Positions 43,953 through 54,133 are shown, counted from the stretch's first letter. The stretch is DNA of 64,000 bases from Arthrobacter sp. H-02-3 (GCF_003097355.1 NZ_PYUI01000009.1:62001-126000); one strand, 5' to 3'. Numbers and translations are program-made. The notes: generated by a model not told the origin, from the sequence alone.

Positions 43953-45317
43953 GTGTCCCAACAGCAGCGCGTTCTCTACGTCGCCATCGTGGCTTCCTTC
44001 ATGGCCTTCCTGGACGGGTCCGTCGTCAATCTCGCCCTCCCGGCCATCAGCAGGGACCTCGGCGGCGGCCTGGTCGTCCAGCAGTGGGTGGTGGATGCCT
44101 ACCTGCTGACGCTGGGGGCGTTGATCCTGGTGGCCGGTTCGCTGTCGGACCAGTTCGGCCGCGTCCGGGTGCTGCAGTGGGGCCTGGCGGGGTTCACCGC
44201 CACGTCCGTCCTGTGCGGCTTCGCTTGGAGCGCCGAGGTGCTCATCGTCGCCCGCGGACTGCAGGGCATCGCCGGTGCGCTCCTGGTGCCGAGCTCGCTC
44301 GCCCTGATCGTCACGGTCTTCACCGGTCCGGCGCAAGCCCTGGCGATCGGCCGGTGGTCCGCCTGGACCAGCGGCGCGATCGTTGCCGCGCCTCTCTTAG
44401 GCGGCCTTTCGGTCGATGTGCTCACCTGGCGTGTCATTTTCTTCATCAATGTGGTTCCGGCCATCGCCGTGTGGCCGGTGCTCCGGCCCCTTCGAGGACT
44501 TGACCACGGGCGGATTCCCGGCAGCCGGATCGATCTGCTCGGAACCGTCCTGGCGGTGATAGGGCTGGGCGGCACGGTGTACGCCCTCATTGAATCCGGC
44601 AGCAAGGACTGGGCTGCTCCGCAGGTCTGGGTGCCGCTGGCTGCCGGGGTGCTTGGCCTGGCCGCGTTCCTTGTGCACGAGGCAAGGACCCCGTACCCGA
44701 TGATGCCGCTGAGGCTCTTCGCCGTGCGCAATTTTGGTTGGGGCAATCTCGCAACGACGGCCATATACGGCGCGCTCTCGCTGGGCTTCTTTGTGCTGGG
44801 CCTCTACCTCCAGCAGGTGGCGGGCCTAGGCGCCACGGCCGCCGGGTTCGCCCTGCTGCCGCCGACGCTGATGCTCCTGCTGCTGTCCTCACGGGTGGGC
44901 GCCCTCGCCGGACGCTTCGGTTCCCGCTGGTTCATGGCGGGAGGACCCCTGCTCTGCGGCGCCGGCTTCGTCCTGATGATGGGCGTGGAGATCCCGCTGG
45001 ACTATGCCGGCCAGATCCTGGCCGGATTACTGGTCTTCGGCTTCGGCCTGTCGCTCACCGTCGCACCGCTGACAGCAGCCATCCTGGGCGCCGTCGAGCC
45101 GGAAGAGGCCGGGATCGGCTCCGCCGTGAACAACGCGGTGGCCCGCATCGCGGGCCTGCTGACCATCGCGTTCGCCGGCGTCATCACGGGACCGGAGGTC
45201 ACGACGGCGGGCCTGCAGCGAACCATGGCCGTGACAGCGGCGCTGTTCCTGGCCGGCGCGCTGATTTCCGCCGTCGGGATCCGGAACCCGCCCGTGACGG
45301 ACGGGCAGCCGGCTTAG
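43953..45317 (+). CDS. MFS transporter, DHA2 (EmrB/QacA) type
   Basis: 454-residue drug:H+ antiporter with about 14 spans. Opening VAIVASFMAFLDGSVVNLAL carries the D-G-(S/T)-V-N motif of DHA2 proteins, then GSLSDQFGRVRVLQWGL (motif A) and RGLQGIAGALLVPSSLALI (motif B/C region). GTG start with GAGGAAGG upstream. The exported substrate is unknown. It converges on the metal-regulator gene with a 4-bp overlap. Confidence 0.9.
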   Translation: MSQQQRVLYVAIVASFMAFLDGSVVNLALPAISRDLGGGLVVQQWVVDAYLLTLGALILVAGSLSDQFGRVRVLQWGLAGFTATSVLCGFAWSAEVLIVARGLQGIAGALLVPSSLALIVTVFTGPAQALAIGRWSAWTSGAIVAAPLLGGLSVDVLTWRVIFFINVVPAIAVWPVLRPLRGLDHGRIPGSRIDLLGTVLAVIGLGGTVYALIESGSKDWAAPQVWVPLAAGVLGLAAFLVHEARTPYPMMPLRLFAVRNFGWGNLATTAIYGALSLGFFVLGLYLQQVAGLGATAAGFALLPPTLMLLLLSSRVGALAGRFGSRWFMAGGPLLCGAGFVLMMGVEIPLDYAGQILAGLLVFGFGLSLTVAPLTAAILGAVEPEEAGIGSAVNNAVARIAGLLTIAFAGVITGPEVTTAGLQRTMAVTAALFLAGALISAVGIRNPPVTDGQPA

Positions 45318-46027
45318 CGCTCCGGGACGCTGCAGCCCGCGTGCTCGGCGTCGCTGTGGACCCAGAGTGCCGAGGCGACTTCCTCGGCGAAATCGAATTC
45401 ACGGGGCGCCGCGGCGGAACCGATCCGGACCACGAGCGGGCCGCCGAACGGCCTCCGCCCCACAACCTCCACTTCGGCGTCGAGGTCGATGTCCTCGGCG
45501 GCGAGGTAGCGCAGGAGTTCCGGGTTTTCGTCGCTGATCCGGGTGATGCGGCCGGTGTGGCCGTCGTCGAGTTCGCTCAGGCGGAACGCGGCGGGCATCA
45601 GCACGGTGCCGTCCGCGGCCGGGATGGGATCGCCGTGCGGGTCCCGGGAAGGGTTCCCCAGTTTCGCCGCCATCCGATCAATGAAGGTGTCGGAAACGGC
45701 ATGCTCCAGGAGCTCGGCTTCGTCGTGGACCTCGTCCCAGCGGTACCCGAGTTCCTGGACGAGGAACGTCTCGATCAGCCGGTGCCGCCGGACCATGGAC
45801 AGGGCCAGCCGGACCCCGTCGCTGGTGAGGGTGACCGCGCTGTAAGGCTTGTGGTCTACGAGGCCTTGGTCCTTGAGCTTGCGGACCATCTCCGACACCG
45901 AGGAATTGGCGACCCCCAGGCGCTGCGCCAGCTGGGTGGAGGTGATGGGCTTCTGCTGCCATTCGGTGAACGAGTAGATGACCTTGACGTAGTCCTCGAT
46001 CGAGGAGGAGGGCGTACTGGTCTTCAC
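45314..46027 (-). CDS. mntR: DtxR/MntR-type metal-dependent repressor
   Basis: 237 residues from a GTG at 46027. The winged helix (SSSIEDYVKVIYSFTEWQQK, TQLAQRLGVANSSVSEMVRK) is followed by the metal-binding/dimerisation domain with RRHRLIETFLVQELGYRWDE and HDEAELLEHAVSDTFIDRM, then a C-terminal SH3/FeoA-like domain. It probably represses mntH when Mn2+ or Fe2+ is sufficient. It is 16 bp downstream of mntH in the same operon. Mn rather than Fe specificity is inferred from the partner. Confidence 0.88.
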   Translation of the reverse strand: MKTSTPSSSIEDYVKVIYSFTEWQQKPITSTQLAQRLGVANSSVSEMVRKLKDQGLVDHKPYSAVTLTSDGVRLALSMVRRHRLIETFLVQELGYRWDEVHDEAELLEHAVSDTFIDRMAAKLGNPSRDPHGDPIPAADGTVLMPAAFRLSELDDGHTGRITRISDENPELLRYLAAEDIDLDAEVEVVGRRPFGGPLVVRIGSAAAPREFDFAEEVASALWVHSDAEHAGCSVPER

Positions 46028-46043
46028 AAACCCAAGCCTACCG

Positions 46044-47330
46044 TCAGCCGCGGGCGGAGAACGTGAGCCAGAGCAGGACCAGGTTGAGTGCCACGACGAG
46101 CACCACGCTGATGATGGCGGCGATCCGGAGGGCCAACCCGTCGGCAAACCTGCCCATCAGGGCCTTGTTGCTGGTCAGGACCACCAGAGGGACCAGGACA
46201 AAGGGAATCCCGAAGCTGAGGACCACCTGGCTCAGGATGAGTGCCCACGTGGGATCGAACCCGACCGCCAGCAGCACAACGGCCGGAATCAGGGTGACCA
46301 CACGGCGGGCCATGACAGGAATCCGGATTTTGAGCAGGCCCTGCATGATGGTTCCGCCGGCATAGCAGCCCACCGAGGTGGATGCCAGGCCCGATGCGAG
46401 GAGCCCGACCGCGAAGACCACGCCGACGACGGGGCCGAGGTTGGCCGAGATGGCGGCGTGCGCGCCTTGGATGGTGTCCGTGCCGTCCTCGCCGCCGAGA
46501 GTGGAGGCAGCCAGGAGGAGCATCCCGATGTTGACGATGCCGGCGATGGCCAGCGCGGCCACGACGTCGAACCGGGTGGCCCGGACCAGGCGGGCGACAG
46601 CCGACGGCGGGACATGCTGGTGCTCGTCGGGCCGGTGCCGGTCCCGGGACAGGGCCGAGTGGACGTAGATGGCGTGCGGCATGACGGTGGCGCCGAGCAT
46701 GCTGGCAGCGAGCAGGACGGTGTCCGGGCCCTGGAAGCCTGGAATCAGCCCGGCCAGGGCGGCCCTCGGATCGGGCGGGCTGATGATCAGCCCGGCCAGG
46801 AAGCCGATGGTGATGATGCCGAGCAGGAACATGATGATGAATTCGAAGGGCCGCTGCTTCTCCCGGGCCTGCACGGCGAGCAGGAGCATCGACACCGCGC
46901 CGACAATCACGGCGCCCAGGGGGAGGGGGAGGCCGAACAGCAGGTACAGCGCGATTGCGCCGCCCACCACCTCAGCGAGGTCGGTGGCGGCGGCCACGAT
47001 TTCGGCCTGCAGCCAGAAGGCGCGGCGCCAGAACGGCTTGAGCCGCTCGCCCAGGATCTCCGGCAGGCTCTTGCCGGTGACAACCCCGAGCTTGGCGGAT
47101 TGGTACTGGACCAGGACGGCCATGATGTTGGCGACCACCAGGACCCACACCAGCAGGTAGCCGTACTTCGCGCCTGCGGTCAAGTTGGCGGCCACGTTTC
47201 CGGGGTCGACGTAGGCGATCGACGCCACGAACGCCGGGCCCAGTAGGCCGATCAGCGCCTTGTGGGCACCCGGATGTTTATAGGTGCGGGCGCCCTGCGG
47301 CGGTTGTTCGTGTCCCTTTACGTCCAACAC
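46044..47330 (-). CDS. mntH: Nramp family Mn2+/divalent cation transporter
   Basis: 428 residues from a GTG at 47330 with GGGAG 6-7 bases upstream. It has the Nramp metal-site motifs: DPGN at 42-45 in the first span and ATVMPHAIYVHSAL in the sixth. About eleven spans follow the family plan. It imports Mn2+ (and Fe2+) with protons. The regulator gene follows. A DtxR-type operator is about 100 bp upstream. Confidence 0.93.
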   Translation of the reverse strand: MLDVKGHEQPPQGARTYKHPGAHKALIGLLGPAFVASIAYVDPGNVAANLTAGAKYGYLLVWVLVVANIMAVLVQYQSAKLGVVTGKSLPEILGERLKPFWRRAFWLQAEIVAAATDLAEVVGGAIALYLLFGLPLPLGAVIVGAVSMLLLAVQAREKQRPFEFIIMFLLGIITIGFLAGLIISPPDPRAALAGLIPGFQGPDTVLLAASMLGATVMPHAIYVHSALSRDRHRPDEHQHVPPSAVARLVRATRFDVVAALAIAGIVNIGMLLLAASTLGGEDGTDTIQGAHAAISANLGPVVGVVFAVGLLASGLASTSVGCYAGGTIMQGLLKIRIPVMARRVVTLIPAVVLLAVGFDPTWALILSQVVLSFGIPFVLVPLVVLTSNKALMGRFADGLALRIAAIISVVLVVALNLVLLWLTFSARG

Positions 47331-47427
47331 TGACAGCTCCCGTGATTGGCGCGTCCTCGTTGACGCGGTGGCCGGCGCCGGCGGGAAAATGGCCGGCGTC
47401 AAAGTTTTGTCTGCCTACAAGAAATTA

Positions 47428-47441
47428 TTAGGCGTACCGAA
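47428..47441. promoter_or_regulatory. DtxR/MntR-type operator upstream of mntH
   Basis: TTAGGCGTACCGAA fits the palindrome TTnGG-N4-CCnAA and lies in the AT-rich promoter region between mntH and the methyltransferase gene. It resembles DtxR-family boxes. Confidence 0.6.
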
Positions 47442-47484
47442 ACAATAAGCCCCGATGGCCTTCCCCTGCAATCCGGCCCGGGGG

Positions 47485-48276
47485 TCAGGCCCGGATGGCA
47501 CGCCACGTCTGCGTCAGGTAGGGCAGCCGGAGGATCTCGCCGGGGGCATGGCCCAGGTGCTCGTTCAGGTACCAGTCGAGGTTGGCCATGACCTTGGCCC
47601 GGGTGGCCTCCGACGCTGCGAGATAGTAGCTGCGGGACTTCGCCAGCTCCTTGATGTCCTCCGCGGTGACAGAGTCTTCCCAGCGGGTCAGGTGGCTCTC
47701 CAACGCGGTGAACTCAGGGCCCACGGGTGGCCGGAAGTGCGGTTTGTGGACATCCCCGGCGTGCATGATGCGGGACAGCCGGTGTACCCACGGCACAGCG
47801 GTGTCCAGCTGGTTCCAGACCAGGCCCAGGACGCCGTGCGGCCGGAGGATCCGGGCGATCTCGGTGCTGGCCAGGCGGGGATCGCACCAGTGCCAGGCCT
47901 GGGCGACGGTGACGAGATCAAAGGCTCCCGGCTCGAGGCCCGTGTGCTCCGCGGTACCCTCGACGGCCGTAACCTCCGGCAGGGCCCGGCGCAGCTGCTC
48001 GAGCATGTCGGCGGAGGGGTCCACCGCCACCGTGTGCAGTCCCCGTGCGGCCAGGAGGGCGGTGAACTTGCCGGTGCCGGCGCCAATGTCCGCGGCGTCC
48101 TTGGCCCCCGCAGGGATCAGCCAGTCGGCCGATTCCTGCGGATAGCCCGGGCGGACGCGGTCGTAGTGCTCTCCGCCGTCCTGGAAGCTCTGTCCGAGTT
48201 CCTGGCGGCGCTGACTGTGCAGCTTGGGCCCGGCATGCAGTTTGGGCCTGCCGTGCATTTTGGGCACGCTGTGCAA
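47485..48276 (-). CDS. Class I SAM-dependent methyltransferase
   Basis: 263 residues from a TTG at 48276 with AAGGAG 8 bases upstream. SAM-binding motif I is AADIGAGTGKFTALLAARG, followed by VAVDPSADMLEQLRRALP and FDLVTVAQAWHWCDP, typical of the UbiE/methyltransf_11 group. The first 22 residues are a short tandem repeat (PKMHGR PKLHAG PKLHSQ) from an 18-bp DNA repeat, absent from relatives I know. The substrate is unknown. Confidence 0.85.
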   Translation of the reverse strand: MHSVPKMHGRPKLHAGPKLHSQRRQELGQSFQDGGEHYDRVRPGYPQESADWLIPAGAKDAADIGAGTGKFTALLAARGLHTVAVDPSADMLEQLRRALPEVTAVEGTAEHTGLEPGAFDLVTVAQAWHWCDPRLASTEIARILRPHGVLGLVWNQLDTAVPWVHRLSRIMHAGDVHKPHFRPPVGPEFTALESHLTRWEDSVTAEDIKELAKSRSYYLAASEATRAKVMANLDWYLNEHLGHAPGEILRLPYLTQTWRAIRA

Positions 48277-48404
48277 CGTGCGATCTCCTTCGGGGAAGGT
48301 CCTGCCGGTTCAGGTACCTTTCGAATTTACCGCACCGGCGCAGTGCCTGATCCCCAGCGCCTGGTCAGTAGTGCCCGGTCAGCAGTGCCCAGTCCAAGCA
48401 GTGC

Positions 48405-49850
48405 CTAGTCCAGGGTGCAGGGCGCGGCGCCGGCGGTGCCCGGCGTGTTCGGCGCCCAGTGCGGGTAGCTGCGGGTGTCATTGGCCGGCACCCAGCGGCC
48501 GGCATCCACCACGTAATCCCAGCCGAGCCCTGTTTGCCGCAGTTGCCGCAGGCCGGCCAGCAGGCGCTCGGCATCCTCCAGCCGGGAGCCCAGGCCAAAG
48601 CTGGCCCGCAGGGAGCCGGCGGGCAGGCCGAGCCGCTTGAGCAGCGGGTGGGCGCAGAAGCGGCCGTCGCGCAGGCCGATCCCGTGTTCGGCCGACAGGT
48701 AGGCGGCCACCAGCCCGGCGTCGTAGCCCTCCACGGAGAAGTTCACGACGCCGATGGTGCCGGCGCCCGGCTGACCGTCGGCAAGCGACGAGTCGGCAGA
48801 CGACGAGTCGGCAGACGACGAGTCGGCGAAGATCTGGTGTACGGTCACGCCCTCGATGCGCTGGAGGCCTTCGACCAGGAAGGACCGGATGGCGTCCTCG
48901 TGGGCGTACCACTGTGCCGGGTCCAGCTCTGCGATCACTTGGGTGGCGCGGGCCAGCGCGGCCGCGCCCAGGACGTTCGGCGAGCCGCCCTCGTGCCGGG
49001 CCGGTCCGGTGGTCCAGCTGACGGAGTCGAGCCGGGCGTCGCGGACGGCGCCGCCGCCGGCCAGGTGCGGGGTGCCGGCGTCGAGCCAGTCCGTGCGCCC
49101 CACCAGCACGCCCGTGCCGAACGGGGCGTAGAGCTTGTGACCCGAGAAAGCGAGGTAGTCGACGTCGTCGGCGGCGATATCGATCCGCCGGTGCGGCGCC
49201 AGCTGCGCTGCGTCGACGACGATCCTGGCGCCGTACTCGTGCGCCAGCGCGGCGAGGGCGCGGATCGGCAGGATCTCGCCGGTGACATTGGAGGCGCCGG
49301 TAACGGCCAGCAGGCTCACACCGCCGCGTGCGAGCTCGTCCCGCAGGCGGTCGATGGTGGCCGCGAGGGTGGGCGCGGCCACGACGCTGCGGTGCGGGAC
49401 GTTCTGCCAGGGCAGGAGGTTCGCGTGGTGTTCGATGTCGAGGTAGATGACCTCCCCGGCGGGCCGGCCGTCCTGCAACGGCAGGCACCCGGCCAGCAGG
49501 TTCAGGGAATCGGTGGTGTTGCGGGTGAAGATGACGGAATCGTCCGGCCGGCCGCCCACGAAGTCCCGCACGATGTCCCGGGCGTTCTCGTAGACCGAGG
49601 TGCTGATCTGGGAGGCGTAGCCGGCGCCGCGGTGGACGCTGGCGTAGTACGGCAGGATTTCGTTCAGGTAGGCCGAGACAACGGACAGGGCCGGGGCGGA
49701 GGCGCCGTAATCGAGGTTGGCGTAGCGGGCGTGGCCGCCCTTGATCAGCGGGGACTGGATCTCGGCTCCCGTGACGGCGGCGAGTGGGCGTGCGGCGGCG
49801 GCAAACCGTGCGTCGACTTCGCGGGCGGCGGGGAAAATGGCAGTTGTCAT
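48405..49850 (-). CDS. Cysteine desulfurase-like class V aminotransferase
   Basis: 481-residue PLP enzyme. YANLDYGASAPALSVVSAYL opens it, then DIEHHANLLPW, VVDAAQLAPHRRIDI, the Schiff-base Lys in FSGHKLYAPFGTG, and RDGRFCAHPLLKRLG with the Cys expected for persulfide formation. A tandem ADSS repeat (about residues 340-360) is inserted in a loop. A SAM-IV riboswitch precedes it, so it is tied to methionine/cysteine sulfur supply. It may release sulfur from cysteine or a related sulfur compound; the exact substrate is not certain. Confidence 0.82.
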   Translation of the reverse strand: MTTAIFPAAREVDARFAAAARPLAAVTGAEIQSPLIKGGHARYANLDYGASAPALSVVSAYLNEILPYYASVHRGAGYASQISTSVYENARDIVRDFVGGRPDDSVIFTRNTTDSLNLLAGCLPLQDGRPAGEVIYLDIEHHANLLPWQNVPHRSVVAAPTLAATIDRLRDELARGGVSLLAVTGASNVTGEILPIRALAALAHEYGARIVVDAAQLAPHRRIDIAADDVDYLAFSGHKLYAPFGTGVLVGRTDWLDAGTPHLAGGGAVRDARLDSVSWTTGPARHEGGSPNVLGAAALARATQVIAELDPAQWYAHEDAIRSFLVEGLQRIEGVTVHQIFADSSSADSSSADSSLADGQPGAGTIGVVNFSVEGYDAGLVAAYLSAEHGIGLRDGRFCAHPLLKRLGLPAGSLRASFGLGSRLEDAERLLAGLRQLRQTGLGWDYVVDAGRWVPANDTRSYPHWAPNTPGTAGAAPCTLD

Positions 49851-49889
49851 GGGACCTCACTCGAACAGGACCCCACATCGTGGGAATCC

Positions 49890-50000
49890 GCGCTTGCCGG
49901 GTCCGTTCCGGACCGGCCAGGTCGTCACCCGGGGCACCCCACCGCGACTGGAGGGTTGCCGGCCAGCAAACCGGGGTTTAGCGCTGGCACTCGTGACCTG
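49890..50000 (-). ncRNA. SAM-IV riboswitch
   Basis: Read on the minus strand from about 49998: GGTCACGAGTGCCAGCG, CCCCGGTTTGCTGGCCGGC, AACCCTCCAGTCGCGGTGGG, GTGCCCCGGGTGACGACCTG. The helices and conserved joining bases match the SAM-IV class of actinobacteria. A GGTCCG/CGGACC hairpin follows at the 3' side. It lies about 40 bp upstream of the desulfurase-like gene and should lower its expression when SAM is plentiful. Confidence 0.85.
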
Positions 50001-50097
50001 CATCGAGCGTAGGACATCGGTGCAGCCGGGGAAAAGGCAGCCTCCGAATGTGAAGCGTTTTGTTACGTGCGCGCCGCAATGCGCATGTCGGCCGAAG

Positions 50098-50141
50098 AAA
50101 CGACGGCGGCGGCCCCGGAATGGGGGCCGCCGCCGTCGTTT
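50098..50141 (-). terminator. Terminator of the hisN-rsgA-aroA operon
   Basis: A 19-bp perfect stem: AAACGACGGCGGCGGCCCC pairs with the same sequence inverted at 50123-50141; loop of 6 bases. Confidence 0.9.
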
Positions 50142-50170
50142 GTTCGGTTGTTGAGAAAGGTCGGACGATC

Positions 50171-50983
50171 CTAGAGGAGGTCGTCGAGTCCGGGGTTGAG
50201 CCGCTTGAGCACTTCCGAGTGGAGGATCGAGTTGGTGGCCAGGGCGTTGCCACCGAAGGGGCCGTCCTCGCCCTCGAGCGAGGTGAAGCGGCCGCCGGCT
50301 TCGGTGACGATCGGCACGAGGGCGGCCATGTCGTAGAGGTTCAGTTCGGGTTCGCAGGCGATATCCACCGCACCCTCGGCCACGAGGCAGTAGGACCAGA
50401 AATCACCATAGGCGCGGGTGCGCCACACTTCCTCGGTGAGGCCCAGGAACTCGTCCAGGTTTCCGCGTTCCTTCCAGCCGCCGAGGCTGGAGTAGGACAG
50501 CGACGCGTCCTCAAGCTTGGAAACGTTGGACACCTTCAGCCGGGTGGCGGAGGCCAGGGAGCGGCCGGTGTAGGCGCCCGCGCCCTTGGCCGCCCACCAG
50601 CGCTTGCCCAGGGCCGGCGCGCTGACGACGCCGACCACCGGTTCGCCCTCGTCAACGAGGGCGATCAGGGTGGCCCAGACCGGGACGCCGCGGACGAAGT
50701 TCTTGGTGCCGTCGATCGGGTCAATGATCCAGCGCCGGGAGCCGTGGCCCGAGCTGCCGAATTCCTCGCCCAGGACCGCGTCGCGCGGCCGGGAGCGGGA
50801 GAGCTGGCCGCGGATGGCCTCTTCGGCGGATTTGTCGGCGTCGGTGACCGGGGTGAGGTCGGGCTTCGTCTCGATCCGAAGGTCCAGCGCCTTGAAGCGG
50901 CTCATGGTCTGGGAATCGACGGAATCTGCCAGGACATGGGCAAGGCGCAGGTCATCGTTGTAGCTCGAATCGGTTTGGCTCAT
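50171..50983 (-). CDS. hisN: Histidinol-phosphatase, inositol-monophosphatase type
   Basis: 270 residues. The metal-site motifs [20 protein letters not shown] and [20 protein letters not shown] are intact, as are the later [19 protein letters not shown]. The [16 protein letters not shown] variant is typical of HisN in actinobacteria, which carries out the penultimate step of histidine synthesis. It could also act on inositol phosphate. It is 76 bp downstream of rsgA. Confidence 0.9.
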   Translation of the reverse strand: MSQTDSSYNDDLRLAHVLADSVDSQTMSRFKALDLRIETKPDLTPVTDADKSAEEAIRGQLSRSRPRDAVLGEEFGSSGHGSRRWIIDPIDGTKNFVRGVPVWATLIALVDEGEPVVGVVSAPALGKRWWAAKGAGAYTGRSLASATRLKVSNVSKLEDASLSYSSLGGWKERGNLDEFLGLTEEVWRTRAYGDFWSYCLVAEGAVDIACEPELNLYDMAALVPIVTEAGGRFTSLEGEDGPFGGNALATNSILHSEVLKRLNPGLDDLL

Positions 50984-51059
50984 GGTTCCAAACTACCGTC
51001 TAAGCGGGCGGGCCGCCGGGAGGCCGCGGTGCTGCGCCGCGGGCCGGTGAGGGGCCGGA

Positions 51060-52175
51060 TTAGGACACAGTGCCGAGTTCCTTGGTGTCCTGCGCTTCCA
51101 TCCGCGGGTCTGTGCCCAGCAGCCGGCGCAGGGAGGCCAGCCGTGCCGGCCCGGAGGGACCCGCATGCCCGGCCGCAACCCATGCATCGACGCCGCAGTT
51201 GACGGCGGTGGAGTCGTGCTTGCAGCCGCGTTCGCAATCGTCCGTGCCCGGTTCCAGGTCCGGGAAGGACCTCAGGATCCGGTCCGGATCCACGTGGGCC
51301 AGCCCGAAGGACCGGATGCCGGGGGTGTCGATGATCCAGCTGCCGGCCGGGGCATCGTTGACTTTGAGCGCCAGCGCGGAGGAAGACGTATGGCGGCCGC
51401 GGCCGGTCACCGCGTTGACGCCTCCGGTGGCACGTTCGGCCCCGGTCAGTGCGTTGACCATGGTGGATTTGCCGACGCCGGAATGGCCCAGCATGACGGT
51501 GACCTTGCCGTCGAGGTAGCCGCGGAGCTGGGAGACGGCGTCCTTGTCGAGCCGGGCCGAAAGGCCGTCGTCGGAGCGGGCGTCGATGCCTGATGCGGCG
51601 GAGTCCGCCGTCTTGGAGATGATGACGGGGAAGTCGAGGTGCGTGTAATTGGACAACAGCTCGGCGGGATCCTTGACGTCGGCCTTGGTGACGAGCAGGA
51701 GCGGCTCAATGCCGGCGTCGTACGCGGCCACGAGCGCGCGGTCGATGAAACCGGTCCGGGGCTCGGGATTGGCCGCCGCCACCACCACCACGAGCTGGTC
51801 GGCGTTGGCCACAACGGCCCGTTCGATCGGGTCCGTGTCATCGGCACTGCGGCGCAGCAGCGTCTTGCGGTCCAGGATCTTCACCAGCCGGGCGAGGGTG
51901 TCAGGTTCACCGGTAACGTCCCCGACGAGGGAAACGAAGTCGCCGGCCACCACGGGATTGCGGCGCAGTTCCCGGGCCCGCGCCGCGATGATCTTGCGTT
52001 CCCCGGGGGTGCCTTCGCCGACGACGGCGGTGTAGCGGCCGCGGTCAACGGTGATGATGCGGCCCGTGACGGCGTCGTCGTAGCTGGGCCGGTCCTTGGT
52101 GCGGGGCCGGGAGCCCTTCTTGTTCGGACGGATCCGGACATCGGACTCGTCCCAGGAATCAGTGCTGCGTGCCAC
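51060..52175 (-). CDS. rsgA: Ribosome small-subunit maturation GTPase RsgA
   Basis: 371 residues from a GTG at 52175 with GAGGA upstream. An OB-like N-terminal domain is followed by the circularly permuted GTPase: TKAD (G4) precedes GHSGVGKST (G1) and [10 protein letters not shown] (G3). The C-terminal zinc site is [14 protein letters not shown]. It assists late 30S assembly. It overlaps the aroA 3' end by 17 bp, so the two are coupled. Confidence 0.95.
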   Translation of the reverse strand: MARSTDSWDESDVRIRPNKKGSRPRTKDRPSYDDAVTGRIITVDRGRYTAVVGEGTPGERKIIAARARELRRNPVVAGDFVSLVGDVTGEPDTLARLVKILDRKTLLRRSADDTDPIERAVVANADQLVVVVAAANPEPRTGFIDRALVAAYDAGIEPLLLVTKADVKDPAELLSNYTHLDFPVIISKTADSAASGIDARSDDGLSARLDKDAVSQLRGYLDGKVTVMLGHSGVGKSTMVNALTGAERATGGVNAVTGRGRHTSSSALALKVNDAPAGSWIIDTPGIRSFGLAHVDPDRILRSFPDLEPGTDDCERGCKHDSTAVNCGVDAWVAAGHAGPSGPARLASLRRLLGTDPRMEAQDTKELGTVS

Positions 52176-53577
52176 CGGCGCCGTCCTCGTCTGCGGTGGG
52201 TCCCTGCGCCAGCATGGCTTCCCAGAGCCGTGGGAAGTCGGGCATCGTCTTGGCCGTGGTCGCGATGTCCTCGACCTCGACGCCTGGCACGGCCAGGCCG
52301 AGGATGGCGCCGGCCGTGGCCATCCGGTGGTCCGCGTAGCTGTGCACGACGCCGCCGTGCAGCTTGGCGGGCCGGATGATGAGCCCATCCGTTGTTTCCT
52401 CGGCATCGCCCCCGAGGCGGCTGATCTCGGCGACGAGGGCGGCGAGCCGGTCTGTTTCGTGACCGCGGAGGTGCGCGATGCCGCTCAGCCGGGAGGGGCC
52501 GGTGGCGAGGGCGCAGAGCGCGGCGACGGTGGGGGCGAGTTCGCTGGTTTCGTCGAAGTCGCCGCCCTTGATTTCGCGTCCGCCGGTGACGGTCAGGGTG
52601 CCGGCGTCGAGCGTCACGGTCGCGCCCATGGCGGCCAGGATGCCGCGCCAGAGGTCACCGACCTGCGTGGTCCCGGCGGGCCAGTTGGGGATCCGCACGG
52701 TGCCGCCGGTGGCGAGGGCCGCCGCGAGGAACGGGCCGGCGTTGGAGAGGTCCTGCTCGATCCGCTGGTCGAACGCGCGGATCGGGCCGGGGGAGACCAC
52801 CCAGTGGTTCGGTATCGAGTCATCGACCGTGACGCCCACTCCGCGCAGCACGGCCACCGTCATGTTGATGTGGTCCAGGCTCGGCACGGGCCTGCCTGCA
52901 TCTTCCCTGCTTTGGTGTTCCAGGTGGAGCCCCTCGGTGAAGCGGGCGCCAGCCAGCAGCAAGGCGGAGACGAACTGGGACGATGCACTGGCGTCGATGA
53001 CGAGGTGGCCGCCGCGCACTTCACCCGTGCCGTGCACGGTGAAGGGCAGCGACGACGCCGGACCGCCGTCGGGCGCGCTGACCGCCACGCCTAAGCCGGC
53101 CAGTGCCTCGATGATGGTGCCCATCGGCCGTTTGCGGGCGTGCGGGTCTCCGTCGAAATGTGACTCTCCGCGGCGCAGCGCGGCCACCGGCGGCACAAAG
53201 CGCATGACCGTGCCGGCCAGGCCGCAGTCGATCGCCGTGTCCGCCGCGGCGGCGTCCAGGCTGATCGGGATGATTTCCAGGTCGGGGCCGAAGGCGCCGT
53301 CGCCGGGAACTTCCGTCACGGTGGCCCCCAGTTGCCGCAGGGCCGCAATCATCAGCGCCGAATCCCGGGAGTGCAGGGGCGCCCGCAGGCGGGACGGCCC
53401 GTCCGCGAGGGCCGCGAGCACGAGGTACCGGTTGGTCAGGGACTTGGAACCGGGAACGGTGACGGTAGCGTCGACCGGCCGTGCCGCGAACGGCGCGGGC
53501 CAGGGCGGAGCGGCGTCGGCAGCATGGCGGCCGGCTGAGCGGGACGGGGTAGCTGCAGAGGGGGTGGTGCCAGTCAT
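52159..53577 (-). CDS. aroA: 3-phosphoshikimate 1-carboxyvinyltransferase (EPSP synthase)
   Basis: 472 residues. [20 protein letters not shown] is the S3P-binding start, [20 protein letters not shown] is the PEP/glyphosate-loop region, and later [15 protein letters not shown]-type [13 protein letters not shown] and [11 protein letters not shown] complete the family. It makes EPSP in aromatic amino-acid synthesis. The loop reads GLAGT instead of the common GNAGT, as in other actinobacteria. About 30 extra residues at the N-terminus are low-complexity. Confidence 0.95.
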   Translation of the reverse strand: MTGTTPSAATPSRSAGRHAADAAPPWPAPFAARPVDATVTVPGSKSLTNRYLVLAALADGPSRLRAPLHSRDSALMIAALRQLGATVTEVPGDGAFGPDLEIIPISLDAAAADTAIDCGLAGTVMRFVPPVAALRRGESHFDGDPHARKRPMGTIIEALAGLGVAVSAPDGGPASSLPFTVHGTGEVRGGHLVIDASASSQFVSALLLAGARFTEGLHLEHQSREDAGRPVPSLDHINMTVAVLRGVGVTVDDSIPNHWVVSPGPIRAFDQRIEQDLSNAGPFLAAALATGGTVRIPNWPAGTTQVGDLWRGILAAMGATVTLDAGTLTVTGGREIKGGDFDETSELAPTVAALCALATGPSRLSGIAHLRGHETDRLAALVAEISRLGGDAEETTDGLIIRPAKLHGGVVHSYADHRMATAGAILGLAVPGVEVEDIATTAKTMPDFPRLWEAMLAQGPTADEDGAGGTQH

Positions 53578-53584
53578 TACCGTC

Positions 53585-54133
53585 TTAGGCTCCGGCCTTG
53601 TGGTCGACGGCCTTGCGGACCGCTTTGTCGGCCTTCTTCAGCCGCTTGTTGGTGGTCTTCTTGGCATCGGCCGCGAAGTGGCTCGCGTTCTTCTTCGCGT
53701 CCGCGGCGAAGGTGCCGGCGCGCCACGCCAGGCTGGGCTTGCCGGCGGTGTCGACGGCAGCGAGCAGCGCGCCGCCGGTCAGGGAAACGTTTTTCAGGAG
53801 CTGCTTGCGGCGGGCGTCGCGGGCTTCCTTGGAGGAGATGTCCGCGCTGCGCCATTCCACGTAGCTGTTGAGGGCCGAAATGACGGCCAAGACGGTGGCT
53901 GCCAGCCGGGCGGACTTGCCGAGGGCGAAGCAGACGCCGGCGCCGACCTGGGTTCCGCCAATCGCGCGCGCCAGGACCTTCTCATTGACCTGGAACGGCA
54001 GTGCGTCGGCGGTGCGCCGCAGCAGGGGAGACAGCTGAGCCGCAGTGTCATCCGCATTCTTGAGCTTGTGCACGCCGGCGAGGACGAAACTGGAGGCGAG
54101 CATGGGCCGGGCGAGAAAGCGGACAATCGACAT
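53585..54133 (-). CDS. DoxX family membrane protein
   Basis: 182 residues with four hydrophobic segments starting [20 protein letters not shown], then an Ala/Lys-rich basic tail ([20 protein letters not shown]) that may bind polyanions. DoxX proteins are linked with oxidative-stress handling at the membrane. It is divergent from sigR, whose SigR-type promoter lies between them. Confidence 0.85.
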   Translation of the reverse strand: MSIVRFLARPMLASSFVLAGVHKLKNADDTAAQLSPLLRRTADALPFQVNEKVLARAIGGTQVGAGVCFALGKSARLAATVLAVISALNSYVEWRSADISSKEARDARRKQLLKNVSLTGGALLAAVDTAGKPSLAWRAGTFAADAKKNASHFAADAKKTTNKRLKKADKAVRKAVDHKAGA

